Shown in pieces: positions 28,516-37,275 of a stretch of DNA of 64,000 bases. The translations under genes were made by a program, and so were the position numbers. Each line of letters starts with the position of its first letter. Within the stretch, counting starts at the first letter, position 1. Source of the DNA: Helicobacter cholecystus (GTDB lineage Bacteria > Campylobacterota > Campylobacteria > Campylobacterales > Helicobacteraceae); contig NZ_NXLU01000004.1 in the NCBI RefSeq assembly GCF_003364215.1, positions 47,357-111,356 on the forward strand, in the 5' to 3' direction. Under the pieces are notes generated by a model. That model did not search any database, was not told the DNA's origin, and saw only the letters and a program-made list of their open reading frames with translations.

Positions 28516-28535
28516 ATCTTTCTCCTCTGTAAAAT

Positions 28536-29060
28536 TTAAATAATTTTCTCAACTTGGGAATACAAAATTTCTACAGGCGTATTTCTCCCAAAAATTGACA
28601 CATTGAGTTTGAGTTTTTCATGCTCCATATCATATTCCTCAACAATCCCTGTGAAGTTTGCAAATGGTCCTTCAACAATGCGTACAACTTCACCTGTATC
28701 AAAGAATATTTTTGGCTTAGGTGCTGCCCTATTTTCAACCTTCTCTAGAATATTCTTAATATCAGATTCTGTTAGAGGCGTAGGTTTTTTACTCTCACCA
28801 ATAAAGCGTCCGACTCGAGGCAAAGACTGAATCATGTGCCACAATTTCGTGTCAAGGTCCACCTTGATAAAAACATATCCAGGATAAAGACTTCGCTCAA
28901 CTACTCTTTTTTTACTATTCTTCATTTCAATAATATCTTCCGTTGGAACAACAATCTCTTGCAATCTTGATTGCATATTGCTTTCACGGAAAAGATTCTG
29001 AATTGCTCTCTTTACAGATTGCTCACTTCCCGAGTAAGTTTGTATAGCATACCAATCCAA
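28536..29060 (-). CDS. nusG: Transcription termination/antitermination factor NusG
   Basis: Binds RNA polymerase and couples it to Rho or the ribosome. The 174 residues have an N-terminal NGN domain ([37 protein letters not shown]) and a C-terminal KOW domain ([22 protein letters not shown]). Standard secE-nusG-rplK order. Confidence 0.98.
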   Translation of the reverse strand: MDWYAIQTYSGSEQSVKRAIQNLFRESNMQSRLQEIVVPTEDIIEMKNSKKRVVERSLYPGYVFIKVDLDTKLWHMIQSLPRVGRFIGESKKPTPLTESDIKNILEKVENRAAPKPKIFFDTGEVVRIVEGPFANFTGIVEEYDMEHEKLKLNVSIFGRNTPVEILYSQVEKII

Positions 29061-29084
29061 ACTACACCTCTCTTAAGTAAAATT

Positions 29085-29267
29085 CTACAAAATGCTCGCC
29101 ACAGAGTTTGATAAAACAAAATCTACTAAAGCCAAAAATAGTGTTACAACGCTAACAACAATAACTACAGCAATAAAAGCCATTTTAAGCTGTTGCTTTG
29201 TAGGAAAAATAACTTTCCATAACTCTTCTTTAACACTATGATAGTAATTAATAATTTTCTTTATCAT
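29085..29267 (-). CDS. secE: Preprotein translocase subunit SecE
   Basis: Short single-span form of SecE, 60 residues, typical of most bacteria. The conserved amphipathic helix SVKEELWKVIFPTKQQL precedes one transmembrane helix (AFIAVVIVVSVVTLFLALVDFVL). It stabilises SecY. It lies between tRNA-Trp and nusG. Confidence 0.95.
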   Translation of the reverse strand: MIKKIINYYHSVKEELWKVIFPTKQQLKMAFIAVVIVVSVVTLFLALVDFVLSNSVASIL

Positions 29268-29290
29268 CTTTTAGCATCTCATTTTAAAAT

Positions 29291-29366
29291 TGGCAGGCCA
29301 GGAGGGACTCGAACCCCCAACATTCGGTTTTGGAGACCGACGCTCTACCATTGGAGCTACTGACCT
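29291..29366 (-). tRNA. tRNA-Trp (anticodon CCA)
   Basis: A 76-base cloverleaf read on the minus strand. The 7-bp acceptor stem AGGTCAG/CTGGCCT is fully paired (one G-T), the loop CTCCAAA presents anticodon CCA, the T arm contains GGTTCGAGTCC, discriminator G matches bacterial tRNA-Trp, and CCA is encoded. It sits between rpmG and secE. Confidence 0.97.
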
Positions 29367-29394
29367 ATATATTTTGGGCAAAAGCCCAAGAGAT

Positions 29395-29553
29395 TTAGCT
29401 TTTAAGCTTTACCTCTTTGTGAAGCGTATGTTTGTTTAGCCTTGGGCAAAACTTCATGAGCTCCAGCTTTTCAGTGTTAGTTTTAGCATTCTTTGTAGTG
29501 CTATAGTTAATATCACCACACTCTGAGCATTTTAGACCTATTTTTACTTTCAT
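29395..29553 (-). CDS. rpmG: 50S ribosomal protein L33
   Basis: A 52-residue protein beginning [22 protein letters not shown] and continuing through [19 protein letters not shown]. It carries a CxxC (C9, C12), but the second pair typical of zinc-binding L33 is reduced to one cysteine (FCPRLNKH). It sits 11 bases after tuf and before tRNA-Trp and secE, the classical tuf-rpmG-secE-nusG order. Confidence 0.95.
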   Translation of the reverse strand: MKVKIGLKCSECGDINYSTTKNAKTNTEKLELMKFCPRLNKHTLHKEVKLKS

Positions 29554-29564
29554 AATAAATCCAT

Positions 29565-30764
29565 TTATTCAATGATTTTTGTTACAACACCTGCACCCAC
29601 TGTTCTACCACCTTCACGGATTGCAAAACGTGTTCCCTCTTCAAGAGCGATTGGGCTAATGAGTTCAACAGTAATTTTTACATTATCTCCAGGCATAACC
29701 ATCTCTGTTCCTTCTGGCAATGTAATTGCACCTGTCACATCTGTTGTTCTAACATAAAATTGTGGTCTATAATTATTAAAGAATGGTGTATGTCTTCCAC
29801 CCTCATCCTTTGAAAGAACATAGATTTCACCTTCAAATTTCTTATGAGGTGTAATTGAGCCAGGCTTACAAAGAACCATACCTCTTTCAACTTCTTCTTT
29901 TTTAGTTCCTCTAAGCAATACTCCTACATTATCGCCAGCCTCACCCTTATCAAGTTCTTTTCGGAACATTTCAACACCTGTAACAGTTGTTTTTTGAGTG
30001 TCTCTAATTCCAACGATCTCAACCTCATCACCAACTTTTACAACACCTCTTTCAATTCTTCCTGTAACAACAGTTCCTCTTCCAGCAATTGAGAACACAT
30101 CTTCAACTGGCATCAAGAAAGTTTTTTCTGTATCTCTCTCAGGAGTAGGAATATAAGCATCAACTTCAGCCATTAATTTAAGGATTTTCTCTCCCCACTC
30201 GCCAACATTTCCAGCTTTAGCTTCTTCAAGAGCCTTAAGAGCAGAACCTGCAACAATAGGAGTATCATCTCCTGGGAAATCATAACTGCTAAGCAATTCT
30301 CTTACTTCCATTTCAACAAGCTCAAGCAATTCAGCATCATCAACCATATCTTGCTTATTAAGGAATACAACAATATAAGGAACGCCTACTTGTCTTGAAA
30401 GAAGGATGTGCTCTCTAGTTTGTGGCATAGGACCATCTGCAGCAGAAACAACAAGAATTGCTCCATCCATTTGAGCAGCACCAGTAATCATATTTTTAAC
30501 ATAGTCAGCATGCCCTGGACAGTCAACGTGAGCATAGTGTCTATTTTCTGTTTCATACTCAATGTGAGAAGTTGCAATTGTAATTCCTCTCTCTTTTTCT
30601 TCTGGTGCATTATCGATATTGTCATAATCCTTCATTTCTGCCAAACCTTTTGTTGCCAAAACAGCAGAAATTGCTGCACTCAAAGTTGTTTTACCATGGT
30701 CAACGTGACCGATTGTCCCCACATTTACATGTGGTTTAGTCTTTACAAATTTTTCTTTAGCCAT
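29565..30764 (-). CDS. tuf: Elongation factor Tu
   Basis: GTPase that delivers aminoacyl-tRNA to the ribosome; 399 residues. [10 protein letters not shown] (G1), [13 protein letters not shown] (G3) and NKQDMVDD (G4) are all present, with complete domains II and III ending [10 protein letters not shown]. The start is the ATG at 30764, 5 bases after AGGAG; a GTG two codons upstream overlaps the ribosome site and is rejected. The only tuf in this window, next to the tRNA cluster like E. coli tufB. Confidence 0.99.
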   Translation of the reverse strand: MAKEKFVKTKPHVNVGTIGHVDHGKTTLSAAISAVLATKGLAEMKDYDNIDNAPEEKERGITIATSHIEYETENRHYAHVDCPGHADYVKNMITGAAQMDGAILVVSAADGPMPQTREHILLSRQVGVPYIVVFLNKQDMVDDAELLELVEMEVRELLSSYDFPGDDTPIVAGSALKALEEAKAGNVGEWGEKILKLMAEVDAYIPTPERDTEKTFLMPVEDVFSIAGRGTVVTGRIERGVVKVGDEVEIVGIRDTQKTTVTGVEMFRKELDKGEAGDNVGVLLRGTKKEEVERGMVLCKPGSITPHKKFEGEIYVLSKDEGGRHTPFFNNYRPQFYVRTTDVTGAITLPEGTEMVMPGDNVKITVELISPIALEEGTRFAIREGGRTVGAGVVTKIIE

Positions 30765-30801
30765 AATCACTCCTAAGCTTATTAAGATTTAATGCCTTGA
30801 G

Positions 30802-30830
30802 ATTATAACAAAAAATCACTTTCTTGCTAA
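30802..30830 (-). promoter_or_regulatory. tuf promoter
   Basis: TATAAT (30802-30807) preceded by TTAGCA (30825-30830) at 17 bases on the minus strand, in the gap between tRNA-Thr(GGT) and tuf. It allows tuf and downstream genes to be expressed independently of the tRNA promoter. Confidence 0.6.
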
Positions 30831-30852
30831 TTCAAAAGCATCTAACACTCAC

Positions 30853-30927
30853 TGGAGCCCATAAGCGGATTTGAACCGCCGACCTCTTCCTTACCAAGGA
30901 AGTGCTCTGCCCCTGAGCTATATGGGC
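30853..30927 (-). tRNA. tRNA-Thr (anticodon GGT)
   Basis: A 75-base cloverleaf on the minus strand. Acceptor GCCCATA/TATGGGC is perfect, anticodon stem CTTCC/GGAAG encloses loop TTGGTAA with anticodon GGT, the T loop is GTTCAAAT, and CCA is encoded. Last tRNA before tuf, matching thrT in E. coli. Confidence 0.97.
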
Positions 30928-30994
30928 AAACTCCAAAGACAATGATAAATATAATGGGATAATTTTCCAAATAAAGAAGATTGGCTCCCAGATA

Positions 30995-31071
30995 TGGAGC
31001 GGGAAACGGGGCTCGAACCCGCGACCCTCAGCTTGGAAGGCTGATGCTCTAGCCAACTGAGCTATTCCCGC
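30995..31071 (-). tRNA. tRNA-Gly (anticodon TCC)
   Basis: A 77-base cloverleaf on the minus strand. Acceptor GCGGGAA/TTCCCGC, anticodon stem TCAGC/GCTGA with loop CTTCCAA (anticodon TCC), T loop GTTCGAGC, CCA encoded. Third gene of the four-tRNA cluster, equivalent to glyT. Confidence 0.97.
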
Positions 31072-31115
31072 ATCTCTCAAACACTAGCTAATCGACTACC
31101 ACCTTGGCTAGAAAG

Positions 31116-31200
<85 letters not shown>

Positions 31201-31234
31201 AAATATAGCTTATTACCGGTCAAACACCAAAAAC

Positions 31235-31310
31235 TGGAGCTGGTTAAGGGACTTGAACCCCCGACCTGCTGCTTACAAGGCAGCTGCTCTACCAACTGAG
31301 CTAAACCAGC
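31235..31310 (-). tRNA. tRNA-Thr (anticodon TGT)
   Basis: A 76-base cloverleaf on the minus strand. Acceptor GCTGGTT/AACCAGC, anticodon stem CTGC-/GCAG with loop CTTGTAA (anticodon TGT), CCA encoded. First gene transcribed from the promoter at 31327-31355; equivalent to thrU. Confidence 0.97.
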
Positions 31311-31326
31311 ACATCAAAAAAATCGT

Positions 31327-31355
31327 ATTGTATAGACTTTCTAACTAGAAGTCAA
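31327..31355 (-). promoter_or_regulatory. Strong promoter of the tRNA-tuf cluster
   Basis: Minus-strand TTGACT (31350-31355), a 17-base spacer, then TACAAT (31327-31332), within one or two bases of the sigma-70 consensus at both boxes. The start of transcription would be near 31320, about 10 bases before the first tRNA. Good -35 boxes are uncommon in epsilonproteobacteria, so this is likely a strong stable-RNA promoter. Confidence 0.7.
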
Positions 31356-31365
31356 GAGTAAGAGA

Positions 31366-32067
31366 TTATTTTTTCTTCAAATTTTTACAATTTATCTCTT
31401 TTTTACTAAAAATTCGACTATTTCGCATATGTTCTTGATCAAGTTCATAGATATAAAATCCTGCTTTTTTTGCATTATCTCTTACTGTACTACTTTGAGA
31501 GTATGTAGTCACCACCCCATATTCATTAAGCTTTGCATAAAGCAAGGTAAAAAACTCTTCACTCCATAATTCTGGATTTTTTGAAAATGAAAAAGCATCT
31601 TGATAAACAATATCAAAAAATTGATCCTCAAAATTTTTAAGATATTGCCGTGCATCTCCTATAAAACACTCTAAACTCCAACGATCTTTTTGATATCTCC
31701 TTTTTTCATTGATTGCTTTTAAAATCTCTACAAGCCCAATTCCATCTAAAGTGTGAATTTCTTTTGGATAGGAAAAATGCAACAAGTCTTTAAGCAATAG
31801 GGCATCTTTTTCAGGGGAATAAATTTCCAATGTTTGAGAATACTTTCTAAAAATAAAATGTCTAAGAGTAAAAAAACTATTATAGCCTAGTCCAAAACAT
31901 ATATCTAAAACTCGAATTTTTTCTGTAAAGTTGGCATATTCAAAAGCAGGAAAAATATGCTTAAATAATGTTTCCTTGATTGCACCATCTCTAAGACTAT
32001 GATAGGTTTCTTGATAGTTTGTATTAAAAAGTGTATAACTTCCATCAGAACTTAACTCAATACTCAA
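31366..32067 (-). CDS. mnmC: Stand-alone MnmC-type tRNA methyltransferase
   Basis: SAM-dependent methyltransferase corresponding to the methyl-transfer half of MnmC, which converts nm5(s2)U34 to mnm5(s2)U34 in tRNA. LFNTNYQETYHSLRDGAIKE, VLDICFGLGYNSF (SAM loop) and YQDAFSFSKNPELWSEEFF match that domain; the FAD-dependent oxidase half is absent. The preferred start is the TTG at 32067, which follows a GGGAGAGGGG ribosome site and lies 11 bases inside the upstream gene; a TTG at 32121 would also be in frame. MnmA, the thiolase for the same U34, is encoded at 42553. Confidence 0.8.
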   Translation of the reverse strand: MSIELSSDGSYTLFNTNYQETYHSLRDGAIKETLFKHIFPAFEYANFTEKIRVLDICFGLGYNSFFTLRHFIFRKYSQTLEIYSPEKDALLLKDLLHFSYPKEIHTLDGIGLVEILKAINEKRRYQKDRWSLECFIGDARQYLKNFEDQFFDIVYQDAFSFSKNPELWSEEFFTLLYAKLNEYGVVTTYSQSSTVRDNAKKAGFYIYELDQEHMRNSRIFSKKEINCKNLKKK

Positions 32068-33022
32068 TACCCCTCTCCCTAAGCTTATCTCTAATGTAGC
32101 GCATTTGAATATTCTTATCAAAACACCACTTAGGTGCTAATAGTGTGTCATGATGTGCTCCTGAACTAATACGCTGCAATACCACATCATCTGGAATGAG
32201 TTCAATAGAATTTAAAATTAAATCTGCATAAGCCTCTAGAGTAATGGGCGTGTATTCTCCCTTTTTATACATTTTTGCAAGCTGAGTGCCCTCGACCACA
32301 TAAAGAGGGTGAAGCTTTAGTCCGTCCACCCCCCATTGTAATACTTTGCACAAACTCTCTAAGATCATTTTTTTACTCTCATTTGGAAGTCCATAGATGA
32401 GATGTGCACAAACTTTAATCCCTCTTTTTCTTGTTTCCTCAAAAATTCTAGAGGCATTGCTCATATCCTCCCCACGATTAATTAACTTAAGAGTTTGAGG
32501 AAAAACTGATTGCACTCCATACTCAAGCCATATCTCAAAACCTTTTTTAACATAACCTTCAAGTAAATCCAAAATTTCACTATTGACACTATCTACTCTT
32601 GTGCCAATACTCATTCCTACAACATTGGGTAAGGAAAAGGCTTCATCATAGAGGGCTTGGAGAGTGGAAAGTGGTGCATAAGTATTGGTATAAGATTGAA
32701 AATAGATCATATATTTTCCTATAGAAAATTTTTCTTTATGAAAATCTGTATGCCAAAAAAACTGCTCCTTAAGTTGCAAAATCTGTCTTTGCAAAATAGG
32801 ATTTTGCTCAAGTGAGAAGTTCATTTTCACACTCTTTGTCTGGGGCGTGAGTTTTATTATGCTTGGAGAAAAGCTTTCATTACAACAATAAATACACCCT
32901 CCTCTTGCAACTTTTCCATCAATATTAGGGCAAGTAAAGCCCTCAAGCGTAATAGGTATCTTTCTTACACGCTCTCCAAATGTCTTTTTAAAATATCTCC
33001 CCAGTGTTAAAAGCTCCCTCAC
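32057..33022 (-). CDS. Radical SAM protein, YhcC family (TIGR01212-like)
   Basis: Elp3-like radical SAM protein of 321 residues. The iron-sulfur motif is within GFTCPNIDGKVARGGCIYCCNESFSP, whose wide first cysteine spacing is typical of the YhcC group. Later conserved parts are IGTRVDSVNSEILDLL, WLEYGVQS and VCAHLIYGLPNESKKMI. Function is unsettled; a role in tRNA or RNA modification is often suggested. It overlaps purF by 4 bases and the MnmC-like gene downstream. Confidence 0.85.
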   Translation of the reverse strand: MRELLTLGRYFKKTFGERVRKIPITLEGFTCPNIDGKVARGGCIYCCNESFSPSIIKLTPQTKSVKMNFSLEQNPILQRQILQLKEQFFWHTDFHKEKFSIGKYMIYFQSYTNTYAPLSTLQALYDEAFSLPNVVGMSIGTRVDSVNSEILDLLEGYVKKGFEIWLEYGVQSVFPQTLKLINRGEDMSNASRIFEETRKRGIKVCAHLIYGLPNESKKMILESLCKVLQWGVDGLKLHPLYVVEGTQLAKMYKKGEYTPITLEAYADLILNSIELIPDDVVLQRISSGAHHDTLLAPKWCFDKNIQMRYIRDKLRERGIEY

Positions 33023-34401
33023 TCAAACCCCTCATTATCTCCAAAACAATTTTGTATATACTTTCCATCAAAACAGGCTTGACAATAATTCCCTCCACCC
33101 AAACTTCGCGCTAATCCTTCTAGACTTAAAAAATGCAAAGAATCAGATTGAATATATTTTCGTACTTCCTCTAAAGAATGTGTTGCACAAATGAGCTCCT
33201 GCTTACTTGGTGTATCCACGCCATAAAAACAAGGGGAAATCGTAGGTGGAGAAGAGATCAGTAAATGCACTTCTTTAGCACCTGCATTTTTTAAGATCTT
33301 TACAATCTGACGACTTGTAGTTCCTCTTACTATAGAGTCGTCAAGCACAATCACTCTCTTTCCTTCAATAATTTCTCTAATGGGGTTAAGCTTAAGTTTA
33401 ACTTTAAGTTCACGAATACTTTGCTCAGATTCAATAAAAGTTCTTCCTACATAATGATTTCTAATAATTCCTAGCTCAAAAGCAATTCCACTCTCTAGGG
33501 CGTATCCTAAAGCTGATGGAACTCCACTATCAGGAACTGGCACAACAATGTCTGCATCAATTTTGCACTCTCTTGCAAGTTCTCTACCCATTGCTTTGCG
33601 AATAGAATAAACATTTTTTCCAAAAACCTGACTGTCAGGACGTGCAAAATAGACATATTCAAAAATGCATTTAAAATCTTTGGGTGCAAAAAGCTGAGTA
33701 GAGGTCATTTTACCATTCTCAAAAACAATCATCTCTCCTGCTTGAATATCTCTTACATACTCTGCCCCAAGCAAATCAAATGCACAAGTTTCACTTGCAA
33801 CAATATACCCCTCCCCCTTTTCTCCTTGAATCTTCCCAAGACTCAAAGGTCTTAGACCGTAGCGATCTCTTAATACAATCATCTTGTTTGATAAAACAAA
33901 AATCAAACAATATGCACCTTTAATCTGTTCTGCACTGTATTTAATACATTCCTCAAAACTCTCTTTCTTACTCTTTGCAATCAAATGTAAAATCACTTCT
34001 GTATCCAAAAAGCTTTGAAAAATTGATCCTTCTTTGGTGAGTTCTTCTCTAAGACGAGCGGCATTGGTAAGATTACCATTATGCACAACTGCAACCTCTC
34101 CTAATGCACAACGTGCATACAAAGGTTGGGCATCAGAACTAGATTGTCTGCCTGCAGTGGCATAACGATTATGTCCAATGGCAATCTGTCCTTTAAGATT
34201 GCCTAAAATATTTTCATCAAACACCTCGGAGACTAAACCTTGAGATTTATGCGTAAGGATTGTCTCTCCATCAAATACACTCATTCCACTAGCTTCTTGC
34301 CCTCGATGCTGCATTGCAAATAAAGCATAATATGCAAGCCAACCTGCATTTTCTACACCATAAACTCCAACAACTGCACATTCTTCATTCCAATGCTTCA
34401 A
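33019..34401 (-). CDS. purF: Amidophosphoribosyltransferase PurF (Fe-S, propeptide type)
   Basis: First committed step of de novo purine synthesis (PRPP to phosphoribosylamine). The 460 residues start MKHWNEECAVVGVYG, so the catalytic cysteine is residue 8 and a 7-residue propeptide must be removed, as in the Bacillus enzyme. Fe-S cysteines appear at about 244 (DFKCIFEY), 390 (ISPCFYG) and a CxxC near 442 (NYCQACF). The PRPP loop VIVLDDSIVRGTTSRQIV is intact. H. pylori lacks de novo purine synthesis, so this separates the organism from it. Confidence 0.97.
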   Translation of the reverse strand: MKHWNEECAVVGVYGVENAGWLAYYALFAMQHRGQEASGMSVFDGETILTHKSQGLVSEVFDENILGNLKGQIAIGHNRYATAGRQSSSDAQPLYARCALGEVAVVHNGNLTNAARLREELTKEGSIFQSFLDTEVILHLIAKSKKESFEECIKYSAEQIKGAYCLIFVLSNKMIVLRDRYGLRPLSLGKIQGEKGEGYIVASETCAFDLLGAEYVRDIQAGEMIVFENGKMTSTQLFAPKDFKCIFEYVYFARPDSQVFGKNVYSIRKAMGRELARECKIDADIVVPVPDSGVPSALGYALESGIAFELGIIRNHYVGRTFIESEQSIRELKVKLKLNPIREIIEGKRVIVLDDSIVRGTTSRQIVKILKNAGAKEVHLLISSPPTISPCFYGVDTPSKQELICATHSLEEVRKYIQSDSLHFLSLEGLARSLGGGNYCQACFDGKYIQNCFGDNEGFE

Positions 34402-34412
34402 ATAACTTCCTT

Positions 34413-35177
34413 CTAAAATTTCAAAACATCTTGCATGCTATAAAGTCCATTGTTTTGAGCAATAACCCATTTTATTGCTCTAATAGCTCCTTTAGCAAAG
34501 GTATCACGACTTGTGGCATTATGAGTAAGCTCTAGATATTCTCCATTGCAGTAAAACCCTACAGTATGCTTCCCTACAATATCTCCACCTCTAAAACTCA
34601 TTACACCAATCTCTTCTTTCTTACGCTCACCAATATTACCATCTCTTCCACTCACTCTTACATGATCTAAATTCAAATCCCTAGCCTTTGCACAGAATTC
34701 TGCCAAGGTCATTGCAGTTCCACTTGGAGAATCTTTTTTTCGATGATGATGAAATTCGCTAATTTCAATATCTGCATCTGGAAGTTTTTGTGCTACTAAA
34801 AAAGCAAGTTCATTAAGAAGAGCAATTCCTTGACTTGTATTTGTTGCATAAACAACTGCAGCAAGCTTACTTACTTCAAGAAGAAGTTTTTTTTCTTGTT
34901 GCAATCCTGTTGTTCCAATGACTGCAGGCTTAGGAAAATGTAAAAGTGCTTGAAGCAAATGGAGCGTTCCTGTAGGATTACTAAAATCAATTACGCAATC
35001 ACAAGAAGATAAAAATTCCTTCCAATCATTTGTGGATAAAATTTCTTCAGATACGCTAACAGGAGTTTGATGGGTAAAGATACAAGAGAGGCAAAGATCG
35101 TTCTCTTGTAAAAGATGTTTGGCAATGAGTTGGCCCATCCTGCCAGTGTAGCCAACTAGCCCAACCTTCAACATCAA
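34413..35177 (-). CDS. dapB: 4-hydroxy-tetrahydrodipicolinate reductase DapB
   Basis: Reduces the DapA product in the lysine/diaminopimelate pathway. The 254 residues have an N-terminal dinucleotide fold ([16 protein letters not shown]), the [19 protein letters not shown] catalytic signature with its histidines and lysine, and the C-terminal [14 protein letters not shown] segment. It overlaps trxB by 4 bases and lies 11 bases before purF. Confidence 0.97.
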   Translation of the reverse strand: MMLKVGLVGYTGRMGQLIAKHLLQENDLCLSCIFTHQTPVSVSEEILSTNDWKEFLSSCDCVIDFSNPTGTLHLLQALLHFPKPAVIGTTGLQQEKKLLLEVSKLAAVVYATNTSQGIALLNELAFLVAQKLPDADIEISEFHHHRKKDSPSGTAMTLAEFCAKARDLNLDHVRVSGRDGNIGERKKEEIGVMSFRGGDIVGKHTVGFYCNGEYLELTHNATSRDTFAKGAIRAIKWVIAQNNGLYSMQDVLKF

Positions 35178-36103
35178 TGGCCCTCTAAATATGAAAGCAC
35201 ACTTAAGGCTGCTGTTGCTCCATCACCTGCAGCACAAACAACTTGGCGAGCAGCTTGAATTCTTAAATCTCCAGCAACAAAAAGCCCCTTAATATTTGTT
35301 TTCATCGACAAGTCTACTTTAACACTTCCCCATTCATCACACTCACAAAGCATACTCCCATCTTCTTGCTTCAACACTGAATTATTAACCTCATAGCCTA
35401 CGAAGATGAAAATCCCCATAACATTAAGCCGTCTAATCTCTCCATTTTGTTTAATATCCACAAAACTTACACCCATTGCATCACCACCAATTTCCTCAAC
35501 AATCGCAGAAGTAATAAATTCAATTTTTTCATTCTCTCTAGCATGTGCAATTGTACTTGGTGCTGCTCTAAACTCTTCACGACGATGCACTAAATAAACT
35601 TTTGAACAAATCCTTGAAAGATAGATTGCTTCTTCAAGTGCTGTATCTCCACCACCCAAAACAACAACCTCTTTATTTTTATAAAAAAATCCATCACAAG
35701 TTGCACAAGTGCTTACACCTTTTCCCCAAAACTCATTTTCTCCTTTTACACCACTGCGCTTTGGTTTTCCACCTGTACAAACAATAACACTTTTTGCCTC
35801 TTCTATCTTTCCATCAGCTTGGATAATCTCAAAAATATCACCTTTTTTACTTACACGCTTAACCTCACTCATTGCATGCTTAAGTCCAAAACGAAAACAT
35901 TGCTCTTGCCAAGGTTGCATAAAGTCCATTCCACTTACAATTTGAGCAACACCTGGATAATTCTCTATCTCACTGCTTCCTGTAATTTGCCCCCCAGGCA
36001 TTCCCATTTCAAATAAAGTAACATTTTTTAAACCACCTCTTGTTGCATACAATCCTGCACTTAGACCTGCTGGACCTCCACCAATAATTGCTAAATCTAA
36101 CAT
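35174..36103 (-). CDS. trxB: Thioredoxin reductase TrxB
   Basis: FAD/NADPH enzyme that reduces thioredoxin; 309 residues. [19 protein letters not shown] (FAD), the redox motif CATC (about residues 132-135) and [18 protein letters not shown] (NADPH) are all present. It lies 87 bases downstream of trxA with a hairpin in between, suggesting semi-independent expression. Confidence 0.97.
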   Translation of the reverse strand: MLDLAIIGGGPAGLSAGLYATRGGLKNVTLFEMGMPGGQITGSSEIENYPGVAQIVSGMDFMQPWQEQCFRFGLKHAMSEVKRVSKKGDIFEIIQADGKIEEAKSVIVCTGGKPKRSGVKGENEFWGKGVSTCATCDGFFYKNKEVVVLGGGDTALEEAIYLSRICSKVYLVHRREEFRAAPSTIAHARENEKIEFITSAIVEEIGGDAMGVSFVDIKQNGEIRRLNVMGIFIFVGYEVNNSVLKQEDGSMLCECDEWGSVKVDLSMKTNIKGLFVAGDLRIQAARQVVCAAGDGATAALSVLSYLEGH

Positions 36104-36167
36104 TTTATCTCCTTTAATAAAAATTATTATTTATCCTATACAAATAAGATAAACTGAGTGTATCATT

Positions 36168-36184
36168 TGAGGCTAAAAGCCTCA
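36168..36184. terminator. Hairpin between trxA and trxB
   Basis: Perfect 6-bp stem TGAGGC/GCCTCA with a 5-base loop, 7 bases after the trxA stop. On the minus strand no T run follows, so partial termination or mRNA 3'-end protection of trxA is more likely than a full stop. Confidence 0.4.
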
Positions 36185-36190
36185 TAATTT

Positions 36191-36508
36191 TTATAGAAGA
36201 GCATTAAGTTTATCTTTGAGAGCTTGTTCAGAAGTCGCACCCACCATTTGATCTACAACCTGACCATCTTTAAAAAAAAGCATTGTAGGAATACTTCGGA
36301 TTCCAAACTGACTTGAAAGTTCTTCTTGTTCATCAGTGTTAACCTTACAAATCTTTGCCTTACCCTCATACTCTTCTGCAAGTTTATCAATAACAGGTGA
36401 AAGCATTCGACAAGGACCACACCAAGGTGCCCAAAAATCTACTAATGCTACACCACTTTGAGTGTGTTCTGTAAAATTTTCTTTTGTTAGTTCAATGTAA
36501 TGACCCAT
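36191..36508 (-). CDS. trxA: Thioredoxin
   Basis: General dithiol reductant of 105 residues with the active site [10 protein letters not shown] (C30 and C33), the cis-proline region [14 protein letters not shown] and a standard C-terminus. It has its own promoter and sits upstream of trxB, its reductase. Confidence 0.99.
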   Translation of the reverse strand: MGHYIELTKENFTEHTQSGVALVDFWAPWCGPCRMLSPVIDKLAEEYEGKAKICKVNTDEQEELSSQFGIRSIPTMLFFKDGQVVDQMVGATSEQALKDKLNALL

Positions 36509-36543
36509 AATTTACTCCTTATAGTAATTTTAAAATCAAGAGG

Positions 36544-36567
36544 ATTATACAATAGAAAAATATTATA
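36544..36567 (-). promoter_or_regulatory. Tandem -10 elements before trxA
   Basis: Two perfect TATAAT boxes on the minus strand (36544-36549 and 36562-36567), 36 and 54 bases before the trxA start, consistent with two promoters. No clear -35 boxes. Confidence 0.5.
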
Positions 36568-36596
36568 GGGGGTAATCAAACAAAAGAAAAATTTTA

Positions 36597-36977
36597 TTAT
36601 TTAAGGTATCTTTTCTTAATTATCATAAGTGTTATAAAAAGTGAAAGAAAAATCCCTCCTATATATGTATAAAGAAAAAATAGATCAAAGTGAATAAGAA
36701 ATAAAAGTAAAATTAAAACTATAATATAAGAGAAGACTCTCTTTGCAGAACAGCTAATTCCCATTCCTGCTGTAATCTTTTCAGAAAACTTATCCTCGAT
36801 TTCTTTACCCTTAAGATAATTTTGCATTGTCAAAAAAAGAAAAAAGAAAATTAATGAAAAAGAAAAGAAACCTACCAAAAAACTTAATAGACCCTTAAAT
36901 TTAAAAAATAAAAAAGAAAGCAAAAAACAAAAAAAAGATATGAAAAAAATCAACCAAGGAAAATTAATCTTGCTCAA
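36597..36977 (-). CDS. Small integral membrane protein, possible AtpI-like
   Basis: Very hydrophobic protein of about 126 residues with two closely spaced hydrophobic stretches, a short basic/acidic loop (NYLKGKEIEDKFSEK) and two more, giving probably four membrane spans. No catalytic motif. It follows an AtpZ-like gene, and AtpZ-AtpI pairs normally precede ATP synthase genes, so an AtpI-like role is a guess from order and topology. The start is uncertain: TTG at 36977 gives a 14-base overlap with the upstream gene, ATG at 37019 a 56-base overlap. Confidence 0.6.
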   Translation of the reverse strand: MSKINFPWLIFFISFFCFLLSFLFFKFKGLLSFLVGFFSFSLIFFFLFLTMQNYLKGKEIEDKFSEKITAGMGISCSAKRVFSYIIVLILLLFLIHFDLFFLYTYIGGIFLSLFITLMIIKKRYLK

Positions 36978-37275
36978 TCTCTTTATACTCCCGATATTTT
37001 GGATCATTTTGTAGTTCATCCATCTCTTTTTGCTGTTTTCTGTAGGCTAAATACAGATTGTAACAAGCCCCTCCTATCCCCCAAAATACTCCAAGCCATA
37101 GAATCCAGTTCCAACCTGTAAGACGTTTTAGCCACATCCCAATACCCACCCCAAGTAAAATTGCAATAATAATGGAAAATCCTAAAGATAGTCCACTTAC
37201 AGCACTCACAACTCTGCCATATTTTGGTTCTCGTGTAACTCCTTTGAGATATATTTTCTCATCCTTAGATTCCAT
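36964..37275 (-). CDS. AtpZ/AtpI-family membrane protein
   Basis: Protein of 103 residues with two transmembrane helices ([21 protein letters not shown] and [23 protein letters not shown]) joined by a short KRLTGWN turn. The pattern matches AtpZ, a small subunit found with F-type ATP synthases. The ATG at 37275 has a GGAG site 7 bases upstream and is preferred over a TTG at 37281. The gene overlaps the hemL end by 11 bases. No ATP synthase genes lie in this window. Confidence 0.65.
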   Translation of the reverse strand: MESKDEKIYLKGVTREPKYGRVVSAVSGLSLGFSIIIAILLGVGIGMWLKRLTGWNWILWLGVFWGIGGACYNLYLAYRKQQKEMDELQNDPKYREYKEIEQD

